A stretch of 64,000 bases of DNA, from NCBI RefSeq assembly GCF_008704425.1, contig NZ_CP023696.1, positions 682,001 through 746,000 on the forward strand, in the 5' to 3' direction. The notes below the pieces were generated by a model. It was not told where the DNA came from and did no database searches. It saw nothing but the letters and a program-made list of their open reading frames with translations. Source of the stretch: Streptomyces fradiae ATCC 10745 = DSM 40063. Lineage in GTDB: Bacteria > Actinomycetota > Actinomycetes > Streptomycetales > Streptomycetaceae. The position numbers were made by a program, and so were the translations under genes. Shown one piece after another: positions 27,497 through 33,480 of this stretch (positions are counted from its first letter, which is position 1; the number at the start of each line of letters is the position of its first letter).

Positions 27497-28291
27497 ATGC
27501 CCGGAACATCCGGAACACCCGGAACACCCGCGTCCTCGCGCACCGGGCGGCCACGCCCCGGTCGCACCCGGCGCGTCCTCGCCGCGGTCGTGCCGGCCGC
27601 CGCCGTCGTGACCGCCGTTCTCGCCCTCGCCCTCGGCCGCGACGGCTCCGGGGGCGGCACCGCCGCCCCCGCCACGGTGTCGACCCCCGAGGCTCAGGAG
27701 CCGGCGAACCCGGAACTGCTCGGCCTGGCCCGCCGGGACGGCGCCGACCCGCTCGCCCTCGGCAGCCCCGACGCGCCCGTCGTGCTGATCGAGTACTCCG
27801 ACTTCCAGTGCCCCTTCTGCGGCCGGTTCGCCCGCGAGACCAAGCCGGACCTGGTCCGCGACTACGTCGACAAGGGCGTCCTGCGCATCGAGTGGCGCAA
27901 CTTCCCCGTCTTCGGAGTCGAGTCGGACCAGGCCGCGCGAGCCGGCTGGGCCGCCGGACAGCAGAACCGCTTCTGGCAGTTCCACGACACGGCCTACGCC
28001 GAGCCGCGGCGCCGCAACGCGGGCGACTTCAGCGAGGACAAGCTCACCGCCATGGCCCGGAAGGCCGGCGTCGAGGACCTCGCGCGGTTCGAGAAGGACA
28101 TGGCCTCCGACGCCGCCCACCGGGCGGTCACCCGCGACACCGAGGAGGGCTACGGCATCGGGGTCACGAGCACCCCGGCCTTCCTGATCAACGGCCGGCC
28201 GGTACTCGGCGCCCAGCCCACCGACGTCTTCACCGACATCATCGACGAGGCCGCCGAGCAGGCACGGCAGCAGGAGGACGGCGATGAGTGA
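27497..28291 (+). CDS. DsbA-family thiol-disulfide oxidoreductase, membrane-anchored
   Basis: 264 residues from ATG 27497. The N-terminus is Arg-rich, then a hydrophobic anchor (RRVLAAVVPAAAVVTAVLALAL, about 25-47) places the enzyme outside the membrane. The thioredoxin-like domain (about 85-255) has the active site YSDFQCPFCGRF, CPFC as in DsbA/DsbG-like proteins. The cis-Pro loop is GVTSTPAFLINGRPVLGAQP. It probably forms or shuffles disulfides in exported proteins. The stop overlaps the next ATG (ATGAGTGA), so it is coupled to the CcdA-like transporter that could supply electrons. Confidence 0.9.
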   Translation: MPGTSGTPGTPASSRTGRPRPGRTRRVLAAVVPAAAVVTAVLALALGRDGSGGGTAAPATVSTPEAQEPANPELLGLARRDGADPLALGSPDAPVVLIEYSDFQCPFCGRFARETKPDLVRDYVDKGVLRIEWRNFPVFGVESDQAARAGWAAGQQNRFWQFHDTAYAEPRRRNAGDFSEDKLTAMARKAGVEDLARFEKDMASDAAHRAVTRDTEEGYGIGVTSTPAFLINGRPVLGAQPTDVFTDIIDEAAEQARQQEDGDE

Positions 28292-29171
28292 CCCGGGCGT
28301 GCTGGTCGCCTTCCTCGGCGGCCTGCTGGCCCTGCTCAGCCCCTGCTCGGCCCTGCTGCTGCCGGCCTTCTTCGCGTACTCCTTCGCCGGCAGCGCCCGC
28401 CTCCTGGGCCGCACGGCACTCTTCTACGCCGGACTCTGCCTCACCCTGGTGCCGCTGGGGGTGGCCGGCTCCTTCGCCGGGCGGCTCTTCCACGGGCACC
28501 GGGACACCCTGGTCACGGCAGGCGGCTGGCTGGTCATCGCGCTCGGCGTGGCCCAGGTGCTGGGCCGGGGATTCGGCTCACGCCGTCTGCAGCAGGCCGC
28601 CGGGAGACGCCGCTCCGGCTCCGCGGCCTCCGTGCTGGCACTGGGCGCGGTCTACGGCCTGGCGGGCTTCTGCGCCGGGCCGATCCTGGGCGCCGTCCTG
28701 ACCGTCGCGGCCATGGGCGGCGCCCCCTGGCGGGGCGGTGCGCTGCTGGCCGTCTACGCCCTGGGCATGGCGGTGCCGATGTTCGTCCTGGCCGCACTGT
28801 GGGACCGCTACGACCTCGGGCGCCGGCCATGGCTGCGTGGACGGGTGGTCCACCTCGGCACAGTGCCGCTGCACACCACCTCCCTGGCCGGCGGCACGAT
28901 GTTCATCCTGCTCGGCGTGCTCTTCCTGGCCTTCGACGGCACCTCCGCACTGCCGTCCCCGATGGGAGTGGACGCGGAGTTCGCCTGGGAGGAACGGCTG
29001 TCCCGATGGGCGGGCGCGGTCCCCGACCGCACCCTGCTGCTCGGCCTGGCCGCGGTCGCGGCCGCCGCGGCCCTCGCCGTCCTGCTGCGCACCCGGCCCG
29101 GACGGAAGGAGGAGCGGCACCCGCCGGCGGAGCGCGCCCGCGCGGACGGCACCGTGGAGGAACACCGCTGA
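28284..29171 (+). CDS. CcdA/DsbD-like cytochrome c biogenesis transmembrane protein
   Basis: 295 residues with at least six membrane helices. LLALLSPCSALLLPAFFAYSF opens helix 1 and GLAGFCAGPILGAVLTVAAMG lies in the equivalent helix of the second repeat. The single Cys in each (SPCSALLLP and GFCAGPILG) is the reactive pair of CcdA, which passes reducing equivalents from cytosolic thioredoxin across the membrane. The C-terminal tail is charged. It overlaps the DsbA-like gene by 8 bp and ends the operon at a 13-bp hairpin. It likely keeps the extracytoplasmic DsbA-like or CPVC protein reduced. Confidence 0.9.
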   Translation: MSDPGVLVAFLGGLLALLSPCSALLLPAFFAYSFAGSARLLGRTALFYAGLCLTLVPLGVAGSFAGRLFHGHRDTLVTAGGWLVIALGVAQVLGRGFGSRRLQQAAGRRRSGSAASVLALGAVYGLAGFCAGPILGAVLTVAAMGGAPWRGGALLAVYALGMAVPMFVLAALWDRYDLGRRPWLRGRVVHLGTVPLHTTSLAGGTMFILLGVLFLAFDGTSALPSPMGVDAEFAWEERLSRWAGAVPDRTLLLGLAAVAAAAALAVLLRTRPGRKEERHPPAERARADGTVEEHR

Positions 29172-29180
29172 TCTCACGCG

Positions 29181-29217
29181 TGTCCCGGGAGGACCCGCCA
29201 AGGATCCTCCCGGGACA
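29181..29217. terminator. Terminator of disulfide operon
   Basis: TGTCCCGGGAGGA pairs perfectly with TCCTCCCGGGACA (13 bp) around an 11-nt loop, starting 10 bp after the CcdA-like stop. yigZ runs convergently on the other side. Confidence 0.8.
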
Positions 29218-29228
29218 CCGGGCGCCGC

Positions 29229-29297
29229 CGTACGCGTCAGCCGTCCCCGTACGCGTCAGCCGTGTCCCTGTACGCGTCAGCCGTCCCCGTACGCCTC
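29229..29297. repeat. Tandem repeat covering the 3' end of yigZ
   Basis: Four units of about 18-20 bp sharing GTACGCGTCAGCCGT are seen. The rightmost, slightly diverged unit contains the yigZ stop codon; the other three are copies of the gene's last codons placed downstream. This looks like recent slippage or duplication across a stop codon. Confidence 0.65.
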
Positions 29298-29903
29298 TCC
29301 GCCGAGTTCCAGGGTGGCCGTTCCGGCGGTGGCGTCGGCGAGCCAGCCGCGGAAGGCGTCCACGTCGGCGTCGGGCAGGCCCACCTCGATCCGTACGGCG
29401 TCGGCGTACCGTACGTCGCGGACGGAGCGGCCGGTGGCGCGCAGGTCGTTCTGGAGCCTGCCGGCCCGCTGGTGGTCGACGGTGACGGTGGCGAGCCGGT
29501 AGCGGCGGCGCGTCACGGTGCCGATCGCGTCGAGGGCCTCGCCGACGCAGCCGCCGTAGGCGCGGATGAGGCCGCCCGCGCCGAGCTTCACGCCGCCGTA
29601 GTAGCGGGTGACGACGGCGGCGACGTACCGCACGTCGCGCCGCAGCAGCATCTGGAGCATCGGCACGCCGGCGGTGCCGCCCGGCTCCCCGTCGTCGCTC
29701 GCCTTCTGGACGGCCGCGTCGGCGCCGATGACGTACGCGAAGCAGTTGTGGGTGGCGGTGGGGTGCTCGCGGCGGACGCGTGCCACGAAGTCCTGGGCCT
29801 CCCGCTCCGTCGCGGCGGGGGCCAGCGCGCAGAGGAAGCGCGAGCGGTTGATCTCGGTCTCGTGGACGCCCTCGCGGGCCACCGTCAGGTACTGCTCCTG
29901 CAT
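29277..29903 (-). CDS. yigZ: YigZ/IMPACT family protein
   Basis: 208 residues from ATG 29903 (MQEQYLTVAREGVHETEINRS). The N-terminal UPF0029/IMPACT domain (about 15-125) shows the hallmark segments NCFAYVIG, SDDGEPGGTAGVPML and VVTRYYGGVKLGAGGLIRAYG. A C-terminal DUF1949-type domain (about 135-200) follows. These proteins bind ribosome or nucleic-acid factors; their bacterial role is unsettled. Length is normal for the family. The gene stands alone, convergent with the disulfide operon, and its 3' end lies in a tandem repeat. Confidence 0.93.
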   Translation of the reverse strand: MQEQYLTVAREGVHETEINRSRFLCALAPAATEREAQDFVARVRREHPTATHNCFAYVIGADAAVQKASDDGEPGGTAGVPMLQMLLRRDVRYVAAVVTRYYGGVKLGAGGLIRAYGGCVGEALDAIGTVTRRRYRLATVTVDHQRAGRLQNDLRATGRSVRDVRYADAVRIEVGLPDADVDAFRGWLADATAGTATLELGGEAYGDG

Positions 29904-29912
29904 TCCGCCACC

Positions 29913-30341
29913 CTATGCCCGCCCTGCCCCCGTCCCTTCGGCGGTGTCGCGGGCGGCCTGCTCGGCGAGGCGGCGCAGGGCCTCCTCCCAGGAGACCGGC
30001 AGCTCACCGGCGGTGGTCTCCCAGTAGGTGAAGGTGGAGTCGCGCATCGTGGAGCGGAGCTCCCGCATGATCCCGCGATGGGGTTCGGTGCGGGCGTAGG
30101 CGTGGAGGGCGTCGCGGTCGCGCCAGGCGGAGAGCGTGTAGAACGTCCGCCGCCACGGGCGGGCCACGAGCGAGGCCCCGTGGGCGCCGGGCGCGGTGCG
30201 CACCTGGCGCCAGGCGGCGAGCGACCTCAGGAGGAAGCGCGGCACGTCCCGGAGGGAGCGGACCTCGAAGCGGGAGGCCATGACCACCACGGGGGCGTGT
30301 GCGGGGGCCGGGTTCGGCACGGTCCAGGGCAGGGTCGGCAT
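29913..30341 (-). CDS. DUF3291/antibiotic-biosynthesis-monooxygenase-like protein
   Basis: 142 residues from ATG 30341 (MPTLPWTVPNPAPAHAP), with GAGAGGA 8 nt upstream. It is predicted to be a ferredoxin-like alpha+beta (ABM/dimeric barrel) protein. Cues are VVVMASRFEVRSLRDVPRFL, FYTLSAWRDRDALHAYARTEPHRGIM and STFTYWET, the pattern seen in DUF3291 and related heme- or small-ligand-binding proteins. It is cytosolic. It ends 10 bp before yigZ begins, on the same strand, so both may be in one unit. The activity is unknown. Confidence 0.75.
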   Translation of the reverse strand: MPTLPWTVPNPAPAHAPVVVMASRFEVRSLRDVPRFLLRSLAAWRQVRTAPGAHGASLVARPWRRTFYTLSAWRDRDALHAYARTEPHRGIMRELRSTMRDSTFTYWETTAGELPVSWEEALRRLAEQAARDTAEGTGAGRA

Positions 30342-30390
30342 GGCGGGGGTCCTCTCGGTCGGCCGGGCACGGCCGCCTCTCCACATGGAG

Positions 30391-30425
30391 AGTGGCGGTA
30401 TCTATAAGCAGATAGTGCCACTATC
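30391..30425. promoter_or_regulatory. Complex palindromic operator between DUF3291-like and CoA-binding genes
   Basis: GATAGTG-C-CACTATC (30411-30425) is a perfect 7+7 inverted repeat. A second, overlapping layer pairs AGTGGC at 30391 with GCCACT at 30416, and TATCT at 30400 with AGATA at 30410. Nested AT-rich palindromes between divergent genes suggest a HxlR/PadR/MarR-type operator; no such regulator is adjacent. Confidence 0.5.
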
Positions 30426-30531
30426 CATCCGTCGAGGGAACCGGCCCCGCGGAATGCGCGGCGCGGCGCGCGGGTTGATCATGGGCGGAGCGGGCCGAGC
30501 GGCGGCCCACCGGCAGGCAGGAGACGGGCGC

Positions 30532-30954
30532 GTGTACGGCGACACGGAGACCATCCGCAGGATCCTCACCGAGTCGGGCGACACCTGGGCGGTGGTCGGC
30601 CTGTCCACCAACCGCTCGCGGGCGGCCTACGGCGTGGCGCGCGTGCTCCAGCGGTTCGGCAAGCGGGTCGTGCCGGTCCACCCGAAGGCCGAGACCGTGC
30701 ACGGCGAGCAGGGGTACGCCACGCTGGCGGACATCCCCTTCCCGGTGGACGTGGTGGACGTGTTCGTCCACAGCGAGCTGGCCGGCGGCATCGCGGACCA
30801 GGCGGTGGCGAAGGGCGCCAAGGCGGTCTGGTTCCAGCTCGGCGTGGTGGACGAGGAGGCGTACGCGCGGACCCGGGCGGCCGGGCTCGACATGGTGATG
30901 GACCGGTGCCCGGCGATCGAGCTTAAGTCCCTAGGTTACCGCACAGAGGGGTGA
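30532..30954 (+). CDS. CoA-binding protein (YccU-like), C-terminus replaced by integrated element
   Basis: 140 residues from GTG 30532, with CAGGAG about 8 nt upstream. A Rossmann CoA-binding domain is seen: TWAVVGLSTNRSRAAYGVARVLQRFGKRVVPVHPK, then VDVVDVFVHSELA and AKAVWFQLGVVDEEAYARTRAAGLDMVMDRCPAIE. After Ile-Glu (30916-30921) the sequence becomes LKSLGYRTEG, with codons CTT, AAG and CTA unlike the host. The native ending, IPALGLG and stop, survives at 45049-45072. So the element has inserted at the 3' end and supplied a new tail of ten residues in place of the native seven. The conserved domain is intact and function is probably kept. Confidence 0.9.
   Translation: MYGDTETIRRILTESGDTWAVVGLSTNRSRAAYGVARVLQRFGKRVVPVHPKAETVHGEQGYATLADIPFPVDVVDVFVHSELAGGIADQAVAKGAKAVWFQLGVVDEEAYARTRAAGLDMVMDRCPAIELKSLGYRTEG
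30916..30921. other. attL core
   Basis: ATCGAG is shared with attR (45043-45048). To the left is host sequence coding CPAIE of the CoA-binding protein; to the right the element begins with CTTAAGTCCCTAGGTTACC. The inferred attP arms carry TAGGGA on one side and TCCCTA on the other, plus GTTACCNCAC on both, consistent with a serine-integrase attP. Confidence 0.75.
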
Positions 30955-30976
30955 CGCAGGTCGCAAGCATGTGGAA

Positions 30977-31016
30977 GCCCCGGTCACCCTCCACGGGGGG
31001 AGAGGGCAACCGGGGC
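30977..31016. terminator. Terminator at left end of element
   Basis: GCCCCGGT pairs with ACCGGGGC (8 bp), with a further CCCTCC/GGGAG pairing inside. It ends the leftward WhiJ-like operon and insulates the CoA-binding gene. Confidence 0.65.
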
Positions 31017-31046
31017 GGTAGACGGAGCGCGGGGAGCCGTTATGCC

Positions 31047-31262
31047 TCACCCATCGGCGTCGCCGTGCTCCGTCCGTTCGGGGGCGCGGTAGTCCACGCG
31101 CTGTGCGTGCGCTGCCAGGCCGTCGCGTGCGATGCGCTGGACAGCCGCGCGGAGCGTGCCTGCCTGGCGTATGACGTCCTGCATCCACGCGACTTCGACG
31201 TCCTGCCAGCGGCTCACCTCGTCGCGCAGTGCGCCGAGGAACGCGGCCTCGTCGGCGCTCAA
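31047..31262 (-). CDS. Small hypothetical protein of the WhiJ-like operon
   Basis: 71 residues from TTG 31262, which overlaps the stop of the preceding gene (TTGA), so it depends on translational coupling. The product begins MSADEAAFLGALRDEVSRW and is helical: VEVAWMQDVIRQAGTLRAAVQRIARDGLAAHA. The tail DYRAPERTEHGDADG is acidic. No family was recognised. It is the last gene before the element's left terminator. Confidence 0.6.
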   Translation of the reverse strand: MSADEAAFLGALRDEVSRWQDVEVAWMQDVIRQAGTLRAAVQRIARDGLAAHAQRVDYRAPERTEHGDADG

Positions 31263-31474
31263 CGGGCGCCGGCCCGCGGGTGGGGGTGGCGCCGCATCTC
31301 GATGGCGAGGTCTACGGCGTGCGACGGGTTGCGCGCGGGACTTGTCGGGTCGCTGGCCTGCTTCCACTGCTTGTGGAGCGCCGCACACACGTCGCATCCG
31401 GGCGCCGGTACGGGGTCGGGGCCGGGAAGCCCTACGAACACCGGGTCGGACAGTCCAGTTGCCCGTGACGTCAT
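31259..31474 (-). CDS. Small CxxC protein of the WhiJ-like operon
   Basis: 71 residues from ATG 31474, preceded by GGAGAGG at about 9 nt; GTG 31483 is too close to that site. It begins MTSRATGLSDPVFVGLPGP and has CDVCAALHKQWKQA, then SHAVDLAIEMRRHPHP. The CxxC plus the EMRRHPHP ending recurs in small proteins beside XRE/DUF397-type regulators in Streptomyces. Metal binding by the two Cys and the His residues is possible. The role is unknown, probably an accessory of the XRE regulator upstream. Confidence 0.65.
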   Translation of the reverse strand: MTSRATGLSDPVFVGLPGPDPVPAPGCDVCAALHKQWKQASDPTSPARNPSHAVDLAIEMRRHPHPRAGAR

Positions 31475-31563
31475 CGCGCTCACCCTCTCCGTGTCGTCTT
31501 GTGGATGACGCTACGGAGACGCGCACGGTGAGCGCGAGGACGTTCTACGAAGTTCCACGGCCG

Positions 31564-32415
31564 TTAGCCCAGTGCGTCGATAGCGGCTGTGATGCGGGCC
31601 CGTGCGTCCGCCCCGTACACGGCGAGGCGAGAGAACTCAGTGAAGGCGTTGAGGTACTGACGAACCTCAGTCGGCGCAGTGACGTTTACGCGCGCCGTCA
31701 GCAACTCCACTTCTGCTTGCCCCTCGTCGTAGACGGTGAACGTCTCGATCATCCACATGCGCCGTTCCGCGGTGAACGGGATGATTCCCAGGGAGACAGA
31801 GGGAAGGGCCATGGCGGAGAGGAGGTAGCCGAGTTGCCCCGCCATGTCCTCGGCGCTGCCGACGCGATGGCGCAATACGGATTCCTCCAGCACCAGCGCG
31901 AAGCGGTGGGCGCCTTTCCTCACCACGTTCTCCGACCGCCTCAGGCGCGCTTCTACGGCGTCGGCCACGTCGTCGGGGGTCTCATGGAACTGTGCGATGG
32001 AGCGCATCAGGCCGGTGGCGTAGGCGTGCGTCTGCAACACGCCAGGGACCACGTTGGCGCAGTAGGTCCGGAACACCTGTGTGCGTTCATAGAGCTCGAC
32101 GTACGACTCTTGCAGCCGGCGTAGCCCGGTGCGCTGCAAGCGGCGCCACTCGACGTACATGCTGTCAGCCGTCCGTGCCGCCGCTATGAGGTCGGGCGCC
32201 TCGTCCGGCGCCCCGCAGACGTGGCACCACGTCCGGATATCTGCGTCAGAGGGGGGCGTGGTGGCGTTCTCCAGCCGTGACACCTTGGACGGGTACCAGC
32301 CGGCCCCGACCGCGACAGCACGCGCGGTGAGGCCGGCATCTTTGCGTATCTCCCGCAGTCGACCTGCGAGCGCCTTACGCGCTGCTTCGACGCTCGATGA
32401 CGGGTTTGCGGGCAT
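31564..32415 (-). CDS. XRE-family regulator with DUF5753 (WhiJ-like)
   Basis: 283 residues from ATG 32415. Residues about 12-70 are an XRE helix-turn-helix (LAGRLREIRKDAGLTARAVAVGAGWYPSKVSRLENATTPPS). Residues about 105-280 are DUF5753 (ELYERTQVFRTYCANVVPGVLQTHAYATGLM; FALVLEESVLRHRVG; VSLGIIPFTAERRMWMIETFTVYDE). This is the architecture of WhiJ-type regulators, which in Streptomyces pair with small acidic proteins to control development or mobile-element genes. It follows the DUF6879 gene by 16 bp in one operon. Confidence 0.92.
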   Translation of the reverse strand: MPANPSSSVEAARKALAGRLREIRKDAGLTARAVAVGAGWYPSKVSRLENATTPPSDADIRTWCHVCGAPDEAPDLIAAARTADSMYVEWRRLQRTGLRRLQESYVELYERTQVFRTYCANVVPGVLQTHAYATGLMRSIAQFHETPDDVADAVEARLRRSENVVRKGAHRFALVLEESVLRHRVGSAEDMAGQLGYLLSAMALPSVSLGIIPFTAERRMWMIETFTVYDEGQAEVELLTARVNVTAPTEVRQYLNAFTEFSRLAVYGADARARITAAIDALG

Positions 32416-32431
32416 GGTTGGTGGCGCTCCG

Positions 32432-32953
32432 TCAGACCCGGTAGTCCTCGTGCGGCGTCGCGCGCTCCCACACGGCTTCGAATGCGGACGCGCACAGCTT
32501 GGCCACGTCGGGGCGGTCGTCCAACTCGGGTCCGGCCGACGCGCCGTCGCCAGTGAAGTGGTTCCACATGATCAGGGACCCGTCGAAGAGCCAGAAGTCG
32601 TTACCGGGAAGGGCGACGTCGGACGCTTTGCGACGAGACAGCCAGCGCACTGACTCCCCCGCCGCAATGTTCTGGAAGGTGCACGCGTGCTCGTAGCGGA
32701 TGTAGTCGCTCACGGGCTCTGAGACGACCCGCGCCCGCCGGACGACGACGCCCCGCTTCGTGGCGTCGCGTACCCACGTGTGGAAGTCGTTCCACCACGT
32801 TGACGGGTCCGGGTCGGGACGCCATCCGTTGCGCCACGCCGTGAACTCCGCTGCCTCTCCGTCGATGCCGTATGAGTCGCGTAGCTCCAGGTGGACAGCC
32901 GAGCGACGAGCGTTGGCCAGGAGGTCAACGAACGCCAAGTCGGTCCGCGACAT
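32432..32953 (-). CDS. DUF6879 family protein
   Basis: 173 residues from ATG 32953 (MSRTDLAFVDLLANARRSAVHLELRDSYG). Family cues are AVHLELRDSYG, FTAWRNGWRPDPDPSTWWNDFHTWVRDAT, RRARVVSEPVSDYIRYEH and NDFWLFDGSLIMWNHF. DUF6879 proteins are cytosolic and commonly encoded beside WhiJ-like XRE regulators; their biochemical role is unknown. It overlaps the preceding small gene by 29 bp and is 16 bp from the XRE gene, forming a tight three-gene unit. Confidence 0.85.
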   Translation of the reverse strand: MSRTDLAFVDLLANARRSAVHLELRDSYGIDGEAAEFTAWRNGWRPDPDPSTWWNDFHTWVRDATKRGVVVRRARVVSEPVSDYIRYEHACTFQNIAAGESVRWLSRRKASDVALPGNDFWLFDGSLIMWNHFTGDGASAGPELDDRPDVAKLCASAFEAVWERATPHEDYRV

Positions 32954-33164
32954 CGCACGCCTCCCTCAGTACCGACACCATGCGGATGGGGAGCCGCACG
33001 ACCGCCTCTGTGTCCGGGATAGGCCCCGTCTCCAAGCACTGAGCTAACAGCGCCTCCCCCGCCTTCCACCCTTGAACGACGATCTCGCCTGCCTCGTCGT
33101 CTACCCACACCGTCGGGCACTGCGACCCGTTCGTTTCAGGATCTTTGGACACGAAATGTAACAC
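32925..33164 (-). CDS. Small hypothetical protein with a TTA second codon, first gene of WhiJ-like operon
   Basis: 79 residues from GTG 33164, with GGGAGG 8 nt upstream. The frame is open further to 33212, but the ribosome site fixes this start. The sequence starts MLHFVSKDPETNGSQCPTVWVDDEAGEIVVQGW and ends in a helix VSVLREACDVADRLGVR. The SKDPETNG...C pattern recurs in short proteins next to DUF6879/XRE pairs. The second codon is TTA, so expression, and through coupling the operon behind it, may depend on the bldA tRNA. It overlaps the DUF6879 gene by 29 bp. Confidence 0.75.
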   Translation of the reverse strand: MLHFVSKDPETNGSQCPTVWVDDEAGEIVVQGWKAGEALLAQCLETGPIPDTEAVVRLPIRMVSVLREACDVADRLGVR

Positions 33165-33244
33165 CGGGTTCCCTCCCTTGGGCTTGCAAGTTCCATGCCG
33201 TTCTACGCACACTCCCGCACCCCGAGGGGGCCGTCAAGGTTGCG

Positions 33245-33403
33245 TCAGGCCCACCCGAGGACGCGCAGGCGGTGGCGGTAGGCGGCGCCGTGGTGGGGCG
33301 TGCAGAAGCGTCGCACGCGCCCGGCGCCGGGCTTCTGGGGAACGGTCGCCCCACAGTACGCACACTCGACGGGAAGGGCCTTCGCGGGCTTGGTGAGGTC
33401 CAT
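33245..33403 (-). CDS. Short zinc-finger protein
   Basis: 52 residues from ATG 33403, with AAGGAG 7 nt upstream. It begins MDLTKPAKALPVECAYCGA, continues to RRFCTPHHGAAYRHRLRVLGWA and stops. CxxC plus C-x2-H(H) makes a zinc-finger-like site of four ligands, and the basic tail could bind nucleic acid. It lies downstream of the tape-measure gene, after a terminator, so it may have its own promoter. It resembles the small zinc-finger proteins common in actinophages. The function is unknown. Confidence 0.7.
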   Translation of the reverse strand: MDLTKPAKALPVECAYCGATVPQKPGAGRVRRFCTPHHGAAYRHRLRVLGWA

Positions 33404-33429
33404 GGGGTTCTCCTTCTGGTAGGTGTGGG

Positions 33430-33458
33430 GCCGGCCCCCGCGGAGTGCAGGGGCCGGC
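33430..33458. terminator. Terminator after tape-measure gene
   Basis: GCCGGCCCC pairs with GGGGCCGGC (9 bp) around an 11-nt loop. It lies 23 bp downstream of the tape-measure stop on the minus strand. Confidence 0.65.
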
Positions 33459-33480
33459 TGGTGGAGGGGGCGCTCCTGCG

